The notes under the pieces were generated by a model. That model had not been told where the DNA came from. It made no database searches and saw only the letters and a list, made by a program, of their open reading frames with translations. A DNA stretch of 11,012 nt from Bacteroidota bacterium. GTDB lineage: Bacteria > Bacteroidota > Bacteroidia > Chitinophagales > LD1. The position numbers and the translations under genes were made by a program. The stretch is from assembly GCA_028288545.1 (NCBI GenBank), contig JAQBNQ010000364.1:1-11012 (forward strand), given 5' to 3'. Shown here in pieces: positions 6,828-11,012 of this stretch. Each line of letters begins with the position of its first letter. The first letter of the stretch is position 1.

Positions 6828-7901
6828 TTAGAATCTGCGGCTAGGAAGTGACTTATTAGCCTTGAACGATTTCACAGTTTCGCCAATGTAAACAAGTGAT
6901 AATTCGAACGCACCTCTGTTATTGGTAGAAGTTTTAAGCGTTGAAACGTTCACATCATAAGCAAAACCTAAACGCACATTGCGGAACTCAACATTTGCCA
7001 TTGGTATAACAGCATCCGGAGTGCCACCGCCTGAACGGAAGCGCATTCCCAAGCTTACGCTGTTGTTATTTCTGAAACCGGTGTTGAAGTAGTAAGTAGC
7101 AGAAAGGCCCGGCAGATATTCGGTGAATGGCTGCTGGTACATGAATAAGAATTCGGGAGTTAAAGACCATTTTTTGTTTTTACCGATAAACGCTTCAAGG
7201 TTAATATCGGCATTAAACTTGCGTGGAAGAACTCCGTTTTTGTCGGTAGTTAAAGTGCTTTGAGAAATAACCGTTGATTCGCCAGGAGTGATAAGGTGGT
7301 AAGCACCTAAACCAACACCCAATTTAATTCTGTCTTTAAAGTTCGATCTCCAGTACAAACCGGCATTGAAGTCAAACTTGTAGAAACTGTGGTTATAGTT
7401 TTCTGCAGAAGAAAGAGCAGGGGTTTCGTTGTGACCAAGGAACTGGTCGCCAAAAACAGGGTCGGTTACGTTTTTTTGAATAAATCCACCTTGTAAACCT
7501 ACTGACAAACGATGTTGGCCGTCTTTACCAAAACCTTTGTGATAAGCAACAGAAAGATTCGCATTTAAAACATTTAATCCTGCCTGGCCTGAACGGTCAT
7601 CGAAGAAACCAACACCAATAGCAAGTTTATCTGTTTTAAGATATCCTTCCAATAAGCAGAAATCAACATCTGCACCTACAGTTTGAAAACCGGATTTGCC
7701 AAGGGCGCTTTGCCACTGGTTACGATAGATTGCGGCCAGTCTGAAGCTACCATCATAATTGCCCACTAATGCCGGGTTCAGAGTGGAAGCCTGAGTGTTA
7801 TATTGGTCAAAATGCAGATCCTGCGCCTTCGTCTCAAACGCCAGAACAGTGAGTACAACCAATAAAAATGTGCTTTTAGCTAATAAAGTAGAAAGACGCA
7901 T
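6828..7901 (-). CDS. PorP/SprF family type IX secretion outer-membrane protein
   Basis: PorP/SprF proteins are outer-membrane beta-barrels linked to T9SS export or surface attachment of particular cargo. From the ATG at 7901 the protein has 357 residues: a signal peptide (1-27, hydrophobic core STFLLVVLTVLAF, ending KAQ), then the family start QDLHFDQ (27-33), NPALVG (42-47) and YRNQW (59-63). A series of amphipathic strands follows, ending in the usual YDVNVSTL...FELSLVY region. A longer reading to 7952 would begin with TTG and place 17 odd residues before the signal peptide; it also overlaps a promoter whose start point falls after it, so ATG 7901 is chosen. It is the first gene of the pair with the PorE-like OmpA protein. 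Which cargo it serves is unknown; a T9SS cargo gene lies just upstream on the same strand. Confidence 0.92.
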   Translation of the reverse strand: MRLSTLLAKSTFLLVVLTVLAFETKAQDLHFDQYNTQASTLNPALVGNYDGSFRLAAIYRNQWQSALGKSGFQTVGADVDFCLLEGYLKTDKLAIGVGFFDDRSGQAGLNVLNANLSVAYHKGFGKDGQHRLSVGLQGGFIQKNVTDPVFGDQFLGHNETPALSSAENYNHSFYKFDFNAGLYWRSNFKDRIKLGVGLGAYHLITPGESTVISQSTLTTDKNGVLPRKFNADINLEAFIGKNKKWSLTPEFLFMYQQPFTEYLPGLSATYYFNTGFRNNNSVSLGMRFRSGGGTPDAVIPMANVEFRNVRLGFAYDVNVSTLKTSTNNRGAFELSLVYIGETVKSFKANKSLPSRRF

Positions 7902-7930
7902 AGTGTCAGGATTTGTTAGTGAATCTGTTT

Positions 7931-7960
7931 CAAATTTATGAAAGGTTTTCAATTACCCAA
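7931..7960 (-). promoter_or_regulatory. Bacteroidota-type promoter for the porP/sprF-like gene
   Basis: On the minus strand TAAATTTG (plus 7931-7938) matches the Bacteroidota -7 consensus TAnnTTTG exactly. TTG (plus 7958-7960) stands 19 bases upstream as a -33 element, within the usual spacing. Transcription would begin a few bases downstream, giving a leader of roughly 20-25 bases before the ATG at 7901. Confidence 0.65.
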
Positions 7961-8073
7961 GAAAAAAACACACAAATGATTGAATTATTTTTTGAGGATG
8001 GGGAAATTGGGTTTTGTTGGGTGCTGTACACCAGATAGTTATAGCGATGAATTGTAAAATCGGGTTTTGGAGC

Positions 8074-8107
8074 GGCCACGCCCTGGCCAGGTTGCCAAAA
8101 AGGCACA
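8074..8107. repeat. GC-rich palindromic patch in the intergenic gap
   Basis: The perfect 10-bp palindrome CCTGGCCAGG at 8082-8091 sits beside a GGCC...GGCC repeat (8074-8077 and 8085-8088), and TGCC-AAAAA-GGCA follows just downstream at about 8093-8105. The patch is richer in GC than its surroundings. It lies downstream of the T9SS cargo gene (transcribed leftwards) and upstream of the porP/sprF-like promoter. The stems are short and no T run follows, so it is not a convincing terminator. It may be a degenerate dispersed repeat or a binding site. Confidence 0.35.
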
Positions 8108-8142
8108 TTTACAGTTGCAGAACCGATCTTGCCTGTAACACT

Positions 8143-9696
8143 TCATTTTACTATCACCAAGCTCCCATTCGCAATTTTATTTAACCCGTTAACAATTTGG
8201 TAAAAATAAATGCCCGGGGGTTGATTGGTTAAATTTAAAAGTGTGGCCTTGCCAAAAAGTTGTTGTGAGCGTATTTTTCTGCCCCAAGCATCATAAATTT
8301 CTATTTCGGTAAAGGCCGGCAGGTCGTATAAAGTATTTACAACAAAACTGCCATTTGATGGGTTTGGGAATATCTGAATGGGCGTTCGTGCCTGTGAAGG
8401 TTGTGTTGGCAGTGGCTCGTTAACATCTGTAATGCCACAACTGCCATCATCCATACAGCCATCGGAATGGACGCGGATTATTAAACCTAACTGCGGAAAT
8501 GCAAATGGATTACCGTTATTGGCCTCCCATGAACCAACAGCTAAAATATCACCTTCAGGTAGTAGTGTTAGATCATTGAAATAGTTCCATGAGTAATCAG
8601 GGAATAATCCCGTAGGCATTTTATACTTACGATAGAATGTTAGATTTCCGTTAGAATCTGCTTTTGCAATTACGCCATCGTAACCCGTTATCGAATCAAT
8701 ATTAAAACCACATATAACAATATTATCAGCACTATCCTGATAAAAGTCCTCAAACGTGTTTAAATCATTTACATCGCCTGCCTTCAGATCCCAAACCCTA
8801 TTAAAGCCAGTATCCCATTTGGCAATATATTCATTATAGTAAGGGCCACCACCTTGATGACGATAAGAGCAAAAACTTCCACAACTTAAATAATTTCCAT
8901 CAACGGTGGGTGAGATGCTGTATTGGGCAAAGGTATTACTGTCAGTAGTACAGTGTTCATTAATCAGAGTACCCAATGTATCTATTTCTAAAAAGCATGT
9001 TTTATAAACGGCCTGCCAATAATTAATATTATCATCTGTTCTGCCTACCGTGAGGAGGAAATGACTATTCGGCAACAAACAAACGCTACCTAAAGTGCCG
9101 TATAATTCCGGCAAGCCCGCATAGGTACGAGCAAATAGCTGATTTCCATTAGCATCTACTTTTAATACTACTGTTAAAGTTGTAAAATTTGCCAGTTGAA
9201 TACCCCCGAAAATATAATAGGCATTATCATATTCAATTAGGCTATATGAATAAAGACGGAGATAACCTGACATTCCTAAATCATAAGTCTTATAAAAAGA
9301 CAGATTTCCTGTTGAATCGAACTTCGTAAAAAGAACCATATCCTTACCCGATAGTGTAGTTACTTTACCCGCTGAAGCCAAGCCTTTATCTTTGGTAGTG
9401 ACTAAAGAATTCTGGTTTTCGCTTACTACAAAAAAGCTAAATGAATCTGCTCTTAAAACTGTATCCCAGGTTCTACTACCACTGTAATCAAATTTGGCAA
9501 GGAACGATGCCAAATGCCCAGATACAACAGGGTCGTTAACGTTTCCGGCGACAAAAAAGAAACTATCTCGTGCATTTAAACTATAGGCCAGTGTAGAAGA
9601 ACTATCAATTGAAAAGGCTTTAATAAAAGTTTGCCCATTTGCTGTTAAACCAGTAATTGCCACGCCTAACAATAATATTGTTTTTATAATCTTCAT
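8143..9696 (-). CDS. T9SS cargo protein with seven propeller-like repeats and type A sorting domain
   Basis: This 517-residue protein is exported by Sec (signal peptide 1-22, ending ANGQ) and then by the T9SS. The body has seven copies of a K-x-D-xx-G motif at residues 68, 125, 179, 237, 293, 345 and 408 (KFDYSG, KFDSTG, KVDANG, EIDTLG, KWDTGF, KADSNG, RVHSDG), spaced 52-63 residues apart, which suggests a seven-bladed beta-propeller. The C-terminal 80 residues form a T9SS type A sorting domain: FPNPSNGSF (443-451), IEIYDAWGRKI (465-475) and GIYFYQI (495-501), ending in a short basic tail. The domain is normally removed on export and the protein anchored to the surface or released. The start ATG overlaps the stop of the upstream gene (ATGA), and GAGGT seven bases before it could act as ribosome binding site. 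No enzymatic motif was seen; the ligand is unknown. Confidence 0.88.
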   Translation of the reverse strand: MKIIKTILLLGVAITGLTANGQTFIKAFSIDSSSTLAYSLNARDSFFFVAGNVNDPVVSGHLASFLAKFDYSGSRTWDTVLRADSFSFFVVSENQNSLVTTKDKGLASAGKVTTLSGKDMVLFTKFDSTGNLSFYKTYDLGMSGYLRLYSYSLIEYDNAYYIFGGIQLANFTTLTVVLKVDANGNQLFARTYAGLPELYGTLGSVCLLPNSHFLLTVGRTDDNINYWQAVYKTCFLEIDTLGTLINEHCTTDSNTFAQYSISPTVDGNYLSCGSFCSYRHQGGGPYYNEYIAKWDTGFNRVWDLKAGDVNDLNTFEDFYQDSADNIVICGFNIDSITGYDGVIAKADSNGNLTFYRKYKMPTGLFPDYSWNYFNDLTLLPEGDILAVGSWEANNGNPFAFPQLGLIIRVHSDGCMDDGSCGITDVNEPLPTQPSQARTPIQIFPNPSNGSFVVNTLYDLPAFTEIEIYDAWGRKIRSQQLFGKATLLNLTNQPPGIYFYQIVNGLNKIANGSLVIVK

Positions 9697-10022
9697 TTTA
9701 TTACCTCAAATCTGCCTGTTCCAATTGCTTTGTCGCCGCAGGTTAAACGGTATAAATAAGTACCGTTGCCCCATTGCCTGGTATCAACAGTTAGCACATC
9801 TGCATTTGTGCCAATTATATAGCTACCCATGGTTCGTCCTCTCATATCAGCTATTATCAAATTTCCTTCTGCGTCAGTACATGGCAGCTTAAATTCGAAG
9901 GTTTCTAATCCGTTTGTTGGGTTAGGATATACTTTTAAATAGCTAGCTACTTTTCCCGCCTTTGTTGGTGTTCCCTCATCCTCGCCATTCCAGACCTGCC
10001 GTTGGGTGTTTAAGCTCACCAT
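9693..10022 (-). CDS. Short T9SS type A sorting-domain protein, probable gene remnant
   Basis: The 109 residues are almost all T9SS type A sorting domain: VYPNPTNG at 31-38, LIIADMRGRTMGSYI at 55-69 and NGTYLYRL at 86-93, ending FEVIK. There is no signal peptide from the ATG at 10022 and hardly any passenger, so as read it could not be exported. The frame stays open upstream to a stop at 10116-10118 and includes a hydrophobic stretch (SLCLFLMVSL) just before NTQRQ, which looks like a signal-peptide core, but with no ATG, GTG or TTG start. The gene is therefore probably the 3' remnant of a larger cargo gene or one with a damaged N-terminus. It overlaps the next cargo gene by four bases (ATGA), implying translational coupling if it is translated. 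The domain call is firm; function as a gene is doubtful. Confidence 0.6.
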   Translation of the reverse strand: MVSLNTQRQVWNGEDEGTPTKAGKVASYLKVYPNPTNGLETFEFKLPCTDAEGNLIIADMRGRTMGSYIIGTNADVLTVDTRQWGNGTYLYRLTCGDKAIGTGRFEVIK

Positions 10023-10316
10023 TAAAAATAAGCAAAGGGAGCGGCACCAACAACTGGATTTGGTGTAACTGGCTGGCGCAGGTAACTCACAATACCGGTA
10101 GTTATTAATGAGTATTTAAACAAATAAGCGGTGCAGGGCTTTCTAACACAAAACAGCCGGGCGGGAAGACCCGGCGGGATGGAAAGTTTCTTTCCGGGTA
10201 AAGCGCGGCATACAGGAGCGGTATTTCTACTTTTTTTGTATATTGTTTTTGTGTAATATGTATGATGTGTAACAAACTGGTTATCAATGATTTGTGAGCA
10301 GCCAAAAATGGTGTTT
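10023..10316. other. Intergenic spacer with GC-rich hairpin cluster
   Basis: This gap of 294 bases separates the P450 gene from the sorting-domain fragment. Its middle, about 10156-10218, is clearly richer in G and C than the flanks and holds overlapping inverted repeats: GCCGGG/CCCGGC at 10156-10161 and 10170-10175, and GGAAAG-TTT-CTTTCC at 10181-10195. The flank at 10228-10260 is rich in T. Minus-strand frames stay open through much of it but yield proline-, arginine- and cysteine-rich sequence without starts or family resemblance, so no gene is called. No TAnnTTTG promoter for the leftward cargo genes was found here. Confidence 0.6.
10150..10175 (-). terminator. Possible terminator of the P450 gene
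   Basis: Read on the minus strand, GCCGGG (plus 10170-10175) pairs with CCCGGC (plus 10156-10161) over an eight-base loop and is followed by TGTTTTGTG. The stem is short but all G-C. The T tract is interrupted, and the hairpin is about 140 bases past the P450 stop, so the call is tentative. Confidence 0.35.
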
Positions 10317-11012
10317 CTATTTATATCTATTAGTAGAAATAACCCTCATTACCATCCCATTCTTAGGCCGTAAAGTGACCAGGGGTTCTAATTCCACCGG
10401 GAAATTGTCCTTCAGCTTAAAGCGGAATTTGCGATACAGAACGATTAAAATGATCTGCATTTCTACCAGGGCGAAATTGTTGCCAATACACACCCTGGGG
10501 CCTCCACCAAACGGGAAGTAAACGTACCGGTCGATATTAGCGCGTTTTTCGGGCGAAAAACGGTCGGGGTCAAATTTTCCCGGGTCCTTCCAGAATTTAG
10601 GCGAACGATGGAAATAAATGATAGGAATAAGCACATTTGTTCCCTTAGGAATCCGATAGCCGCCAATCTCGTCATCTTCTATAGTTCTTCGGCCAACGCT
10701 CCAGGCTGGTGGGTATATTCGCAAACTCTCTTCAATCACCTGTTTTACATAGGTAAACTGGTTAACCGTACTAAAACTCAGTTCAACCCCAGCGGCAAAC
10801 TTGTCGTCAATTTCCTTCATCATTTTAGCTTCCGCATCAGGGTTTTGCGACAAAAGGTAAAACATCCACGAAAGTGCGTTGGAAGAAGTTTCGTTACCGG
10901 CAAGAAAAATGGTCATTACCTCATCGCGTAACTGCGTATTATCCATGGCTTCACCGGTATCTTCATCCCGGGCGTCGATCAGCATTGAAAGAAGATCATC
11001 CTTGGAAACTCC
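10317..11012 (-). CDS. Cytochrome P450, C-terminal half (cut by window edge)
   Basis: This is a heme-thiolate monooxygenase; the visible 231 residues are the C-terminal half, and the frame is open to the last base of the window (GVSKDDLLSML...). All P450 landmarks in this half are intact: the I-helix oxygen-activation motif AGNETS (fragment residues 38-43), the K-helix E-x-x-R as ESLR (95-98), the PERF-like segment FDPDRF, and the heme loop FGGGPRVCIG (168-177) with the axial cysteine at 175. The stop is TAG at 10317-10319. The substrate and subfamily cannot be told from this half, and no ferredoxin or reductase partner is in view, so it is probably a stand-alone class using shared redox partners. 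It is transcribed in the same direction as the T9SS genes but is separated from them by a structured gap. Confidence 0.95.
   Translation of the reverse strand, partial: GVSKDDLLSMLIDARDEDTGEAMDNTQLRDEVMTIFLAGNETSSNALSWMFYLLSQNPDAEAKMMKEIDDKFAAGVELSFSTVNQFTYVKQVIEESLRIYPPAWSVGRRTIEDDEIGGYRIPKGTNVLIPIIYFHRSPKFWKDPGKFDPDRFSPEKRANIDRYVYFPFGGGPRVCIGNNFALVEMQIILIVLYRKFRFKLKDNFPVELEPLVTLRPKNGMVMRVISTNRYK

Noticed and set aside
8037..8146. Possible 36-residue minus-strand gene starting with ATGA at the stop of the T9SS cargo gene
   Set aside because: The sequence (MKCYRQDRFCNCKC...) runs through the GC-rich palindromic patch, has odd composition and no support; the ATGA overlap there is probably chance.
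10105..10305. Minus-strand open frame of 66 codons between the P450 gene and the sorting-domain fragment
   Set aside because: It runs through the GC-rich hairpin cluster, is Pro/His-rich without a domain, and has no ribosome binding site or promoter.
10294..10931. Plus-strand frames opposite the P450 gene
   Set aside because: They are antisense shadows of a gene with intact heme-binding and E-x-x-R motifs.

Overview
The window looks like a piece of a Bacteroidota chromosome, probably from the Chitinophagales/Sphingobacteriales side (an inference from gene types, not a phylogeny). Several signs agree: two proteins ending in type A sorting domains of the type IX secretion system (T9SS), a PorP/SprF-family outer-membrane protein next to an OmpA-domain protein with PorE-like architecture, signal peptides ending in AQ or NGQ, a TAnnTTTG-type promoter, and moderately AT-rich DNA.

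Layout. Bases 1-668 form a repeat-rich module. It holds an exact 50-bp tandem duplication, then a small GxxExxY-family gene (PD-(D/E)XK nuclease-like) broken by a one-base frameshift inside its signature motif. After the gene come one direct and one inverted copy of the same repeat core, two units of CACAGATT. This module abuts hutU (urocanate hydratase, 690-2342). Two further plus-strand genes follow: a VanZ-like membrane protein (2395-3249) and a secreted SH3-like protein (3315-4262). A perfect hairpin terminator (4261-4289) divides this rightward block from a leftward block that runs to the end of the window.

Leftward block, in transcription order: a cytochrome P450 cut by the window edge (11012-10317); a GC-rich, hairpin-rich spacer; a short T9SS sorting-domain fragment (10022-9693) overlapping by ATGA a T9SS cargo protein with a seven-repeat body (9696-8143); then, after a recognisable promoter, a porP/sprF homologue (7901-6828) followed by a PorE-like OmpA protein (6733-4310). 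A hairpin terminator lies between those last two genes.

How the genes fit together. The PorP/SprF-like and PorE-like proteins form an outer-membrane plus peptidoglycan-anchoring pair of the kind tied to T9SS surface export and attachment, and the neighbouring cargo carries T9SS type A domains. HutU is a stand-alone histidine-catabolism gene without other hut genes here. The least explained part is the GxxExxY gene with its CACAGATT repeats, which looks like a small, perhaps mobile, nuclease-and-repeat unit inserted directly upstream of hutU. Two reading-frame breaks (near 239 and near 10024) would each be mended by one extra base in a five-base T run, so sequencing error must be excluded before any biology is built on them.
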